From the NCBI GenBank assembly GCA_947629825.1, contig CANRFF010000005.1, positions 1 to 64,000 of the forward strand: a stretch of 64,000 nt of DNA. The letters run 5' to 3'. This DNA comes from an uncultured Anaeroplasmataceae bacterium (lineage in GTDB: Bacteria > Bacillota_I > Bacilli_A > Acholeplasmatales > Anaeroplasmataceae). The notes under the pieces were generated by a model. The model was not told where the DNA came from and did not search any database. It worked only from the letters and a program-made list of their open reading frames with translations. The position numbers and the translations under genes are program-made. Within the stretch, counting starts at the first letter, position 1; every line of letters starts with the position of its first letter. Below are positions 8,616 through 16,842 of this stretch, piece by piece.

Positions 8616-9640
8616 AAGATGTTTTCAAGTACGAATTAAAAAGAAGTATTCCTTTTTTCCCCATATTATTAGGGGTTGGGATCATCATTTATTTATTTGT
8701 TTTATTAGGAAGCTATTTTATATCTGTAAGCAGTTTCACTGGATTTATAGGTTATTTTGCTTTTGCGAGCATTCTATTATTGATTTTTTATAATTTTGGA
8801 TATAACAAAACAAGAATCTCATTGGATTTATATTATGCATTACCCATTACACATAAAGAATTATTTTTAGCAAAGTACTTATTTACTTTGGTAGAGATTG
8901 CCATGATGTTTATAACTTTATTGATATGTTCTTATGCGTTTGCCGGATTATTAAGTGCAGGAGTCTCATTTAGTGGAGAGCATATTTATTTAAAGCATAC
9001 GGAATTATTGCAAATATTTTATACAATATTAATTCAGCTTATATCAGGAATAGGGTTAATGAATGTAATATTATTATTTTTTAATAGAGCAAATCATTAT
9101 ATAGATGCAATTCTTTATATTCTGATTATTCTATTTATTCCCAAAATTTTTTTAATGAATATTGTCTATATTATTGAGCAAACGCAGCTTAATGACTTAT
9201 GTAATTCTGTATTGGATTTTGGATTATATTCTATGCTGGGTAACTGGTGCGAGTATTATGTATGTAATACATCTGATACCTTTTATGCCTTTAATACAAC
9301 TTTGGGATTGATTATAACTATTGGATGTAGTTTATCATTTATTCCACTTTACATATATGCAAGAAATTCATACGCAGAAAAAGTGGAACTGCCAGACACA
9401 AAAGTATTTGGGTATAAAATCCTAATACCAATATTATTTGTATTGGTTCTAATTTATTTTAGTTTGATAGTTAATTATACCCCTTTAAATTTATTATTAT
9501 TAGGAGTTGTACTATTACTTCAATATGGAGCTTATGCACTTTTTGAAAGAACAATAAAGATTTCGAAAATAAATTTAATATTAATTGCATCAACCATAAT
9601 TTTAGGATTGATATTAATGTTTTCTATCAATATAAATTAA
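8612..9640 (+). CDS. ABC-2 type permease
   Basis: This 342-residue membrane protein has roughly eight to ten hydrophobic segments and a short cytoplasmic N terminus. It is the transmembrane partner of the ATPase encoded immediately upstream, with which it overlaps by four bases (ATGA). No substrate-specific motif is recognisable. With a YtrA-type regulator in the same operon, export of a peptide, antibiotic or lipid-like compound is plausible. Base composition is strongly AT-rich, as elsewhere in this island. Confidence 0.88.
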   Translation: MKDVFKYELKRSIPFFPILLGVGIIIYLFVLLGSYFISVSSFTGFIGYFAFASILLLIFYNFGYNKTRISLDLYYALPITHKELFLAKYLFTLVEIAMMFITLLICSYAFAGLLSAGVSFSGEHIYLKHTELLQIFYTILIQLISGIGLMNVILLFFNRANHYIDAILYILIILFIPKIFLMNIVYIIEQTQLNDLCNSVLDFGLYSMLGNWCEYYVCNTSDTFYAFNTTLGLIITIGCSLSFIPLYIYARNSYAEKVELPDTKVFGYKILIPILFVLVLIYFSLIVNYTPLNLLLLGVVLLLQYGAYALFERTIKISKINLILIASTIILGLILMFSININ

Positions 9641-9716
9641 TAATTTTAAATCCATTAGAAAGTTTTTATACTAGTGATAAATTTTTAAAAATTTTTAAAC
9701 GAGGGAGTTAATAAGT

Positions 9717-9833
9717 ATGAAGCTTCGATTACTTGTTTTTATAAGATTATTCAAACGTAAAAAAAACAGCAACTATTTCAATAAGAAAGATGGAGGTAAA
9801 TATGAAAAAATTATTGATTTCAGTATTTGTTAG
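9717..9833 (+). CDS. possible small basic peptide, 38 residues
   Basis: An ATG follows a good ribosome site (GAGGGAG, ten bases upstream) in the gap between the permease and the secreted protease. The frame runs 38 codons, overlapping the protease start by 32 bases. The product begins MKLRLLVFIRLFKRKK and is basic and partly hydrophobic, resembling a small secreted or membrane-active peptide, but I recognise no family. It may instead serve only to couple translation to the protease gene. Support is the ribosome site and the location only. Confidence 0.35.
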   Translation: MKLRLLVFIRLFKRKKNSNYFNKKDGGKYEKIIDFSIC

Positions 9834-11064
9834 TACGCTTTCAGTTCTTACTTTAATGGGTACAGGAACAGTTAAAGCCAACGTAAAAACTTTTGGATTT
9901 GATGAAAATTCATCAAAAACTATACAGTTGAGCAATGATTTAACTGCGATAGAAAATAAGAAACAAAGAGTCAATTTACTTAATTTGATACAATACCATA
10001 TTGATTATGCAATGGAAGATGCTGGACAAAGAAAAATAGAAAGAATCAAGGAATTGAAAGATTTTACAGGTTCTGTATACACTTTGTTTGAATTAGATCC
10101 AATTGGATATATCATTTATCACAATGATTCAGGAATAGTATTTGAATATGCTTCAAAAAGTGAATCTCCATATTTAGGTTATAATGATAATTTATATTAT
10201 GGTGGAATGATGAATTATTTTTACAAAGAAAACGATATATATTATAATACTCTAATCAAGTATGAAACTGTTTTAGAAGAAGAAAGTAAATATTTGATTG
10301 ACAATTCTAGTATTATTTATAATAGAAATCTAGAATCAATGAATCAGACTAATTTAGATTTTATAAGCGGTAAAACGGACATTGCAACAGTAGTATCATC
10401 ATGGAAAAGTGAAGAAGAAATAGTGCTATTAGCGACTAACGATCAGCCTAATATATCTATGGAGGCTTTTTTTAAACCTCTAACAACTCAATACTCTATG
10501 GGATATACTACTGTAGGAAAAAGTGGAGTTTGTGGATATATAGCTGCTAATTTAGTTTTGGCTTATAATACATTAGCTTATGATGATGCTTTGGTGTCAG
10601 ATACATATTTGGATAAGACAAATAGAAAACTTAAAGGTAGTGCACTTACAAGAGAGTTAATTCGTCAACATGGGAAAGATCCAGATGCTGACAGTATTGC
10701 TGGAACAACAGCAGATAGTATGGGAGATTGCGTTAGAAATTATTTGAAAAATGTTAGTAGTGGAACTAAATCATGGAAAGTAACTACTTGGTGGGGTACA
10801 ATTAATTCACAAGGTGCGATCAAAAAAAATCAGCCACCTATTCTATTCGGTAATATAAAGTATCCTGAAAGTAGTAGCAGTACTTATGAAATTATGGATA
10901 ATGCTACATCTGGGGATGGAGCTCATGGCAGTGGAAATCATGCGGTTGTCGCTTATGGCTATACAAGTTCTAAATATCGAGTACATTATGGCTGGTCTGG
11001 TTATTCGGATGTTATTCTAAGTTATAATGCCATTGGCGGAACGATGATTTTAAGTTATTTCTAG
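9802..11064 (+). CDS. secreted papain-like cysteine protease (clan CA)
   Basis: The 420-residue protein begins with a clear signal peptide (MKKLLISVFVST..., cleavage likely after VKA near residue 26). A propeptide-like region of about 210 residues follows, then a C-terminal catalytic domain. The likely nucleophile is Cys244 in SGVCGYIAAN, the likely general base is His380 in GNHAVVAYGY, and an aromatic block (YRVHYGWSGY) follows, as in C10 (streptopain), C47 and C39-like peptidases. A GGAGG site sets the ATG at 9802. An upstream ATG at 9790 overlaps that site. Substrate and exact family are unknown. It may act on a host protein or on the product of the neighbouring exporter. Confidence 0.72.
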   Translation: MKKLLISVFVSTLSVLTLMGTGTVKANVKTFGFDENSSKTIQLSNDLTAIENKKQRVNLLNLIQYHIDYAMEDAGQRKIERIKELKDFTGSVYTLFELDPIGYIIYHNDSGIVFEYASKSESPYLGYNDNLYYGGMMNYFYKENDIYYNTLIKYETVLEEESKYLIDNSSIIYNRNLESMNQTNLDFISGKTDIATVVSSWKSEEEIVLLATNDQPNISMEAFFKPLTTQYSMGYTTVGKSGVCGYIAANLVLAYNTLAYDDALVSDTYLDKTNRKLKGSALTRELIRQHGKDPDADSIAGTTADSMGDCVRNYLKNVSSGTKSWKVTTWWGTINSQGAIKKNQPPILFGNIKYPESSSSTYEIMDNATSGDGAHGSGNHAVVAYGYTSSKYRVHYGWSGYSDVILSYNAIGGTMILSYF

Positions 11065-11095
11065 TAGCATTAATTCAGAAAGGGAATGTGGTTAT

Positions 11096-11758
11096 ATGAA
11101 AAAATATATTTTATGCTTATTGTTTTGTTTGGTTTTATTAACATCTTGTGTAGCGGGTGGAGGATCTTCATCAAACACACTATATTTTTCCAATGATATA
11201 GGACCCTCTTGTGAAGTGAAATTGAAGGTAAAGAATTATGTCCCTAATGGTCATGGTGGGCAATTTACATTAGAAAAAACTCTTCAAGAAATTCAAACCG
11301 AGATACTGGAAAAAAATGATTGCAAAGTATCCATTTACGGAAATACTTTATTAATTGAAAAAACTATAAATGAAATAACACAAATAGTTACTATTAGCAA
11401 GTATAAAAATATTTACATTTTTGAACAGCCTCATATAACTCTTTTAGAAACAGACGATGATGACTCACTCGAAAAAGCATTGTTTTTTGCACCTTCTTTT
11501 TATATTGATACGGATAGAAATTCGGATACCCATAATTTCCATTTGGTTGAAAATCAGTGGTATAAAATAAATAGTACCGAAGAAGAATATATGGATGTTT
11601 ATACCAGATCAAAGATGTTTGTAATTTCTTTTTCAAATTTTTATACTTTAGAAATAAAAGAAACGGTAAAAAATCCGTTTGAAAACGTTTCGAAAATTCA
11701 GTTGGAATTCAAAACGGAGCAGGGAATATCGTATCTTAAATATGATACATTTCAATAA
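11096..11758 (+). CDS. lipoprotein of unknown function
   Basis: This 220-residue protein has a type II signal peptide with lipobox LTSC (Cys18), so it should be anchored on the outer face of the membrane. The mature part is mixed alpha/beta with no motif that I recognise. The gene sits 31 bases after the protease gene in the same AT-rich island, and the right repeat begins six bases after its stop. It could be an immunity or inhibitor protein for the protease, but that is inference from position alone. Confidence 0.7.
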   Translation: MKKYILCLLFCLVLLTSCVAGGGSSSNTLYFSNDIGPSCEVKLKVKNYVPNGHGGQFTLEKTLQEIQTEILEKNDCKVSIYGNTLLIEKTINEITQIVTISKYKNIYIFEQPHITLLETDDDDSLEKALFFAPSFYIDTDRNSDTHNFHLVENQWYKINSTEEEYMDVYTRSKMFVISFSNFYTLEIKETVKNPFENVSKIQLEFKTEQGISYLKYDTFQ

Positions 11759-11764
11759 AATATG

Positions 11765-11832
11765 AAATAAAAAAAGGAGTGATCAAACTCCTTTTTATTT
11801 TGTTATTCCGTATGTTGTAAAACGTCTTTTTT
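11765..11832. repeat. right copy of 68-bp direct repeat bounding the island
   Basis: This is the partner of 7100-7167, with 67 of 68 bases identical and an offset of exactly 4665. This copy includes the true 3' end of the ATP-grasp gene (stop at 11803-11805 on the minus strand) and the shared hairpin terminator. Confidence 0.93.
11771..11796. terminator. bidirectional hairpin terminator (right repeat copy)
   Basis: The same 10-bp stem as at 7106-7131. It lies between the convergent lipoprotein gene (plus) and ATP-grasp gene (minus) and can end both transcripts. Confidence 0.85.
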
Positions 11833-12999
11833 GAAAGCATTTAATTCTTCGAGCGTTTCAAATTTGGCGATGTAATATTCATTTCCGAGGGCGTCTGCCA
11901 AGGCTTCCATCATTCTTCCCTGCATTTGAATTTGCGATGGATATTTTTGCTTGATTTGATCCGGTGAATAGACATAGCGGAAACGGTCTCTTCGTGCGAC
12001 ATAGCAACAGAAGTACTTGGTCTGATTTACATCGACATTTTTGATTTCATTGTAGGTAATCATATCGGCGTAGATTTGGTAAGTATCTACGGATTGACCG
12101 AAATTGATGACGTCCGGGGTCAGTCCTCCCGGCGGTCTCATATTTACTTCCAAGGCAACGATATCTCCGATTTTTCCGAGACCTTTTTTCTCTTTGGTCA
12201 AACGGAAAAATTCCAAATGAAAATATCGGGATTGAATATGAAATGCTTTTAATACTCTGGCACCGATTTCTTTGATGTCTTGAGGGACTTCTTTATTGAC
12301 ATAATAGGAAACTTCCAGATTGTCATTGACGATATCCATAATCGACGGTGGGAAGATTTCATTGTCACAGAACAGGATCTGGCTGTCGTCATCGCAGATT
12401 CCGTCAAGGGAAACAATGTTTCCTTCGATAAATTCTTCCATAATATAAGGGACTTGGAACCCTTTTTGGTAGAAGTCCTTTAAATCTTTTGCGGATTTGA
12501 TTTTGTAAGTCTTGGCAGCTCCGACACCGACGTTGGGTTTGACAACGACGGGATAACCGACTTCTTTGATAAATTGCAAATCTTCTTCGTAAGACTTACA
12601 GAAGACATATCGGGCTACCGGCACTTTGGCTTTGATATAAAAATCTTTCATATCGGATTTGGATGTGAAAGAAATGACGTCTTTGGTTTTGGCACCGGTA
12701 ATGTTGAAATCGGTTCTGAGTCTGGCGTCCTGTCTTAACCAATATTCGTTGTTCGATTCCAAAAAATCGATTTTTCCGTATTTGAAACTGAAGAAAGCGA
12801 CTGCTTTGAATACTTCTTCATAAGATTCCAAAGAAGAAACTTTATAATATTCGTGAAGTGAGTTCTTTACGGAATCTTCCAATTCCTGATAGGGCGTGTC
12901 GCCGATTCCGAGAACTGTTACGCCGTTTTTTTTGAGACACTCGCAAAAATGATAATAATTCTTCGGGAAAGCCGGCGAAATAAAAATAAAATTCATCAT
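11803..12999 (-). CDS. ATP-grasp domain carboxylate-amine ligase-like protein
   Basis: This 398-residue cytosolic enzyme has the layout of ATP-grasp ligases: an N-terminal pre-ATP-grasp Rossmann-like domain (FISPAFPKNYYHF...), an ATP-grasp core from about residue 110 (VGYPVVVKPNVGVGAAKT is the ATP-binding hinge region; MEEFIEGNIVSLDG follows) and a metal-binding end (LEFFRLT, LEVNMRPPGG). It resembles biotin carboxylase or carbamoyl-phosphate synthase-like ligases of unassigned substrate. The start follows AGAAGGTG. Its promoter (TTGTAA and TATAAT, 18-base spacer) lies at 13019-13048, divergent from the next gene. Its 3' end is the source of the island's direct repeat. Confidence 0.82.
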   Translation of the reverse strand: MMNFIFISPAFPKNYYHFCECLKKNGVTVLGIGDTPYQELEDSVKNSLHEYYKVSSLESYEEVFKAVAFFSFKYGKIDFLESNNEYWLRQDARLRTDFNITGAKTKDVISFTSKSDMKDFYIKAKVPVARYVFCKSYEEDLQFIKEVGYPVVVKPNVGVGAAKTYKIKSAKDLKDFYQKGFQVPYIMEEFIEGNIVSLDGICDDDSQILFCDNEIFPPSIMDIVNDNLEVSYYVNKEVPQDIKEIGARVLKAFHIQSRYFHLEFFRLTKEKKGLGKIGDIVALEVNMRPPGGLTPDVINFGQSVDTYQIYADMITYNEIKNVDVNQTKYFCCYVARRDRFRYVYSPDQIKQKYPSQIQMQGRMMEALADALGNEYYIAKFETLEELNAFKKDVLQHTE

Positions 13000-13018
13000 T
13001 TACACCTTCTTTCCGTTT

Positions 13019-13091
13019 ATTATACCATAAAAAAGAACTTTTTTACAATAGTATTTCTATGCTTGTAGAAGATTTGAAACTAGTGTATAAT
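13019..13091. promoter_or_regulatory. divergent promoters
   Basis: The minus strand carries TTGTAA/TATAAT (13043-13048 and 13019-13024, 18-base spacer) for the ATP-grasp gene. The plus strand carries TTGTAG/TATAAT (13063-13068 and 13086-13091, 17-base spacer, extended TG) for the membrane protein gene. Confidence 0.75.
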
Positions 13092-13109
13092 AATAAAAGA
13101 GGTGTTTTT

Positions 13110-13814
13110 ATGAAAAATCCAGTTAAGACATATCAATTTTGGTTTAAAATTATCAGTGCGGCATTACTGATTTCTCTTGGAATTTGGCTTTTGGTGGATC
13201 AACAGTCCGCAAAGTTTATCGTGTTGATGTTTACGGGAATTCTCGCAGCGGTTTTTGCGGTCATTCGGGTCATTCCTTTGATTCGGACTTTGAAAAATCC
13301 CAATGCCAAATGGATTTGTTTTGCGGAAATTATCGTTCACTTGCTTCTTTCCGTGTATTTGATTTTCGCTGCGATGAATTTGCGGGGAGATCCGGATTCT
13401 TCCTTTGCCCAGTTCAATGATAAAAATTATCGTTTTTTCGTGGCTTTTCTGCTTTATTCGAGAGCGGTCGTCTATTTTATCTGCACGGTTCTTTATAAAG
13501 AAGAAACCGATCAAATCAAATTTTGGGTTCACATCATCTTTATTACCTTGTCTTCGTTCATTTGTGCGGTGGATAATATCACCAGTATGCAGATTGCGAT
13601 TACGATCGCAGTGATTGCTTTCATTTGTTCGTTGTTTTTGATCGGCGACGGCGGTATGGGATATTGGAGATATCGTAAATCGATTGTCAAAGAAAGAACC
13701 TCTTCGAAAGAAGAACAACCGCAAAAAGAAGAAGGAGTTCAACTTCCGAATCCGGAAGTAGTGATTCCGATGATAGATGAAGAAGAAAAGGATCAAAATC
13801 AAATTGTGAATTAA
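13110..13814 (+). CDS. membrane protein with acidic C-terminal tail
   Basis: This 234-residue protein has about six hydrophobic segments in residues 10-185, followed by a charged cytoplasmic tail rich in Glu and Lys. The spacing of paired helices resembles DUF308-type (HdeD-like) membrane proteins, but no diagnostic motif is seen. The ATG at 13110 follows AAGAGGTG. A longer in-frame start at 13059 is unlikely because the consensus -10 lies after it. The gene is followed directly by a terminator, so it is probably monocistronic. Confidence 0.72.
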   Translation: MKNPVKTYQFWFKIISAALLISLGIWLLVDQQSAKFIVLMFTGILAAVFAVIRVIPLIRTLKNPNAKWICFAEIIVHLLLSVYLIFAAMNLRGDPDSSFAQFNDKNYRFFVAFLLYSRAVVYFICTVLYKEETDQIKFWVHIIFITLSSFICAVDNITSMQIAITIAVIAFICSLFLIGDGGMGYWRYRKSIVKERTSSKEEQPQKEEGVQLPNPEVVIPMIDEEEKDQNQIVN

Positions 13815-13836
13815 CTTCGTAAATTCGAAGTTTTTT
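13813..13836 (+). terminator. intrinsic terminator
   Basis: Stem AACTTCG/CGAAGTT followed by TTTTTTC, overlapping the stop codon of the membrane protein gene. Confidence 0.85.
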
Positions 13837-13882
13837 CTTTTATGGAAGGTTGCCTTAAATTTTATCAAAAGGAGAAAAACAA

Positions 13883-14590
13883 ATGAATCTGGAATTGAAA
13901 AATGTATCCAAATATTACGGAAGCCGGAAGGCTTTGGATCAAATCAACTGGAACATCACTCCCGGAAAGATCATCGGATTATTGGGACCGAACGGGTGTG
14001 GGAAAACCACGTTGATCAAATTGATCAATCGCCTGATTCCGATCAGTAGCGGAAGTATTTTGGCCGATGGTTTTCCGCTGGGGATTCAAAGTCAAAAGAA
14101 AATTGCGTATCTGCCGGAGAGAACTTTTTTGGATTCCAATAAAAAAGTATCTTATTACTTGCAGTTATTTCAGGATTTTTTCGAAGATTTTCAAATGGAA
14201 AAGGCGGTCAGTCAACTTCGGAAATTTCATATCGATCCGAACAATAAAATTGCGACGTTATCCAAAGGGATGAGGGAAAAGGTTCAACTGATTCTGATAA
14301 TGTCCAGAAACGCCGAAATTTATATTTTGGATGAACCGATCAGCGGGGTGGATCCCGTCAGCAGAGAAGTGATTTTGGAAATCATTTTAAGTAACTTTTC
14401 GCCTCAATCCACGTTGATTCTTTCGACGCATCTGATTCAGGATGTCGAACGGATTTTGGACGAAGTGATTTTTATGTATCAGGGAAAGATCATTCTTCAT
14501 GAAGAGATCGAAACTTTCAAGAAGAAGTATCACGGCTCTGTCAACGAAGGATTCCGGGAGGTGTTCGGCAATGTTTTTAAAGGTATATAA
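13883..14590 (+). CDS. ABC transporter ATP-binding protein
   Basis: This 235-residue ABC ATPase carries Walker A GPNGCGKTT near residues 35-43, a degenerate signature loop LSKGMREK, Walker B IYILDEPISGVD and the switch histidine in LILSTHL. It is compact and of the exporter (ABC-2) type. The ATG follows AAGGAG. Its last 20 bases overlap the permease gene. In contrast to the ABC genes of the island near 8 kb, its codon use matches the core genes of the window. The substrate is unknown. Confidence 0.93.
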   Translation: MNLELKNVSKYYGSRKALDQINWNITPGKIIGLLGPNGCGKTTLIKLINRLIPISSGSILADGFPLGIQSQKKIAYLPERTFLDSNKKVSYYLQLFQDFFEDFQMEKAVSQLRKFHIDPNNKIATLSKGMREKVQLILIMSRNAEIYILDEPISGVDPVSREVILEIILSNFSPQSTLILSTHLIQDVERILDEVIFMYQGKIILHEEIETFKKKYHGSVNEGFREVFGNVFKGI

Positions 14591-15341
14591 ATACGATTTT
14601 CTTGCGGTCTTCGGGCGGATGAAATATTTTTATCTGATCACTTTTGCCGCAGCGCTTCTTTCGGTGGTTTGTTCGTATCTGCCGGTAAAATATTACTATG
14701 ATACTTTTCAGAGTTCTTATGTGATTTTATCGGTGCTTTGTTTGATTGTGCCGTTTTTTTTGGTGATGTATCGCTACTATAAAAGTATGTTATCGGATGA
14801 GGGATATCTGACTCATTGTCTTCCCGTGAAAAAGTCGGTGTTGATTTTGTCAACGTATCTCAATGCGTTTGTTTATCATTTGATTTCTCTTGTCTTTCTT
14901 TTGTTTTGCAGTATGATGATTTCGGCGAATTTTTGGCAAGAGATGGTGTCGTTTGTCCAAACGCTCGGGGAATTGTTTCAACTGATTTTAACTGAAACGA
15001 TGGCCATCCGGTATCTGGTTTTATGCCTCTTATTGATTCTTTCGTTTTCGTTTTTTGTTTTATCCGGTGTGACGATGTGTCTTTCTTTGGGAGCAAGGCA
15101 CAATCAGAAAAAGGGATTGATGACGTTTATATATCTGTTGGTCATCTATTTGATTATACAGTTTTTGATCGGAACGTTTTCTTCGGTATATTTTCTGATG
15201 GTTCCGATGAGTACGGCAGAACAGGTGGATCTGGCAATTACTCTTTATTTGGCTATCGGCTTGGTCGGTTTTTCCGTGTTCTCTTTGATTTGTTATTTTA
15301 TCAATTATTTAATGGTATCGAAATATCTGAATTTGTCATAA
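14571..15341 (+). CDS. ABC transporter permease
   Basis: This 256-residue membrane protein has six hydrophobic segments and is the partner of the ATPase just upstream. The ATG at 14571 follows GGGAGGTG inside the end of the ATPase gene. The upstream in-frame ATG at 14499 is deep inside that gene and lacks a ribosome site. It looks like a member of the ABC-2 exporter permeases. No substrate motif is visible. Confidence 0.85.
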   Translation: MFLKVYKYDFLAVFGRMKYFYLITFAAALLSVVCSYLPVKYYYDTFQSSYVILSVLCLIVPFFLVMYRYYKSMLSDEGYLTHCLPVKKSVLILSTYLNAFVYHLISLVFLLFCSMMISANFWQEMVSFVQTLGELFQLILTETMAIRYLVLCLLLILSFSFFVLSGVTMCLSLGARHNQKKGLMTFIYLLVIYLIIQFLIGTFSSVYFLMVPMSTAEQVDLAITLYLAIGLVGFSVFSLICYFINYLMVSKYLNLS

Positions 15342-15345
15342 AGTC

Positions 15346-15374
15346 TTGCAAAAAAACAGAAGAACAAGTATAAT
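15346..15374 (+). promoter_or_regulatory. promoter of the ECF S-component gene
   Basis: TTGCAA at 15346-15351, a 17-base spacer and TATAAT at 15369-15374, with a leader of about 45 bases before the start at 15428. Confidence 0.78.
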
Positions 15375-15427
15375 GTTAAGTGCTTATGGGACTTCAAAAA
15401 GAAGCCTGAAAAGAAAGGAAAGTAAAT

Positions 15428-16048
15428 ATGAATAATAGTATCAGAATCAGAAGATTAGTGGGAATTGCCAGTTTGGCGGCGATTGTTGCGGTATTGCAGG
15501 TGATTGCAAACTACATCGCTTTCGGACCGGTCAGTATCACGCTGGCATTGATTCCTCTGATTATCGGAGCCATTTTGTATGGTCCGCTCGGAGGAGGATT
15601 TTTGGGAGCCTTGATGGGTTTGATTATTTTATCGGCACCGTCGACAGGTTCTTTTTTGGCAGTCAATCCTTGGATTACCGCCCTCATTTGTATTTTGAAA
15701 ACCACGATCGCCGGAGTGGTTTCCGGTCTTTTGTTCAAGGGATTTTACAAATTGAATTTCGTGTTGGCAGTGGTTTTGGCATCGCTTTCGGCACCGATTG
15801 TCAATACCGGTTTGTTTGCGCTCGGATGTTCTACGTTAATGTATCCGACTTTGGTGGAATGGGCGGGAGGATCCAATGCCATCGGATTTTTGTTCCTGAC
15901 AATGATCGGTTGGAATTTTTTGATTGAATTTGCGATCAATTCGTTGTTGTCTCCGATGGTGGTTTATCTTGTTCGGGTCGTTGCGACGAGATATCATTTG
16001 GGGAGCAGTTTTAATCCCGGTGTGTTAAAAGAAAATGAAGGAAAATAA
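15428..16048 (+). CDS. ECF transporter S component, probably for pantothenate
   Basis: This 206-residue membrane protein has six hydrophobic segments. Its glycine-rich loops (GAILYGPLGGGFLGALMGL) and an N-terminal RLVGIASLAAIVAVLQ helix are typical of substrate-binding S components of energy-coupling factor transporters. It binds the vitamin and docks with a shared EcfA/A'/T module encoded elsewhere. Pantothenate is the likely substrate because the next gene is a type III pantothenate kinase. Other vitamins are not excluded. The ribosome site is AAAGGAAAG. Confidence 0.8.
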   Translation: MNNSIRIRRLVGIASLAAIVAVLQVIANYIAFGPVSITLALIPLIIGAILYGPLGGGFLGALMGLIILSAPSTGSFLAVNPWITALICILKTTIAGVVSGLLFKGFYKLNFVLAVVLASLSAPIVNTGLFALGCSTLMYPTLVEWAGGSNAIGFLFLTMIGWNFLIEFAINSLLSPMVVYLVRVVATRYHLGSSFNPGVLKENEGK

Positions 16049-16068
16049 GGAGGAACTTCCTCCTTTTT
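16047..16068 (+). terminator. hairpin between S-component and pantothenate kinase genes
   Basis: AAGGAGG/CCTCCTT with a 5-base loop and T residues, overlapping the S-component stop. It may reduce rather than prevent expression of the kinase gene 16 bases downstream. Its 5' arm is itself a perfect Shine-Dalgarno sequence. Confidence 0.75.
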
Positions 16069-16083
16069 ATATAGGTGATGCAG

Positions 16084-16842
16084 ATGATTTTATTGGTAGA
16101 TGTGGGAAATTCGAATATCAATTTCGGCTTGGCGGAAGAAGGAAAAATTGTTCGTAGCTTTGTTTTGAAATCTTTTTTGGACAAAACCGCCGATGAGTAC
16201 TATTTTATATTGTTGCCGATTTTACAGTCGTTTGAACTGGAAGATGTGATCATTTCTTCGGTGGTTCCGATTATTACCAGTGCTTTGAAAAAAGCGTTGA
16301 CCCGGATTCTCGGAAAAGATGTTTTGATTTTGGGTCCGGGAGTCAAGACGGGAGTTCAATTAAAAGTAGATGATCCCAAAACCGTCGGTTCCGACATTAT
16401 TTGCGATGCGGTGGGAGTTTCTTTGTTTGCGAAAGAGGCCTTGATTGTCGATTTGGGTACGGCGACGAAATACATTTATGTCAAAAATCAGGTATTTTAC
16501 GGAGTCAGTATTGCTCCGGGGGTCAGCATTTCGATGAAAGCATTGGTTCAACAGGCGGCACTGCTTCCGAATGTTGAGTTGGTTTGTCCGAAAAAAGTCT
16601 TGGGAACCAATACGATTGCCTGCATGCAATCGGGAGTGATTTACGGAGCGGCATGTCAGGTGGACGGCATGGTCGATCGGATTATGGAAGAGTTGGGAAA
16701 AGAGGGTCTTCCGATTTACGCTACGGGAGGCTTATCCGGAATGATTGTCCCTTTATGCAAACATCCGATTCAAAAAATAGAAAATATGACACTTTTGGGC
16801 TTACTTCACATCTATGAGTTGAATCAGAGGAAACCGCAATGA
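16084..16842 (+). CDS. coaX: type III pantothenate kinase
   Basis: This enzyme of about 252 residues phosphorylates pantothenate in the first step of coenzyme A synthesis. It is an ASKHA-fold protein: the N-terminal phosphate loop is DVGNSNINFG, the second is VDLGTATKY, and GVSIAPGVSISMKAL and YATGGLSG are the further CoaX motifs. Type III kinases are not feedback-inhibited by CoA. Starts at 16078 or 16084 are possible, and the ATG at 16084 has better spacing from AGGTG. It is paired with the S component upstream, which supplies the vitamin, and overlaps the hydrolase gene downstream. Confidence 0.92.
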   Translation: MILLVDVGNSNINFGLAEEGKIVRSFVLKSFLDKTADEYYFILLPILQSFELEDVIISSVVPIITSALKKALTRILGKDVLILGPGVKTGVQLKVDDPKTVGSDIICDAVGVSLFAKEALIVDLGTATKYIYVKNQVFYGVSIAPGVSISMKALVQQAALLPNVELVCPKKVLGTNTIACMQSGVIYGAACQVDGMVDRIMEELGKEGLPIYATGGLSGMIVPLCKHPIQKIENMTLLGLLHIYELNQRKPQ

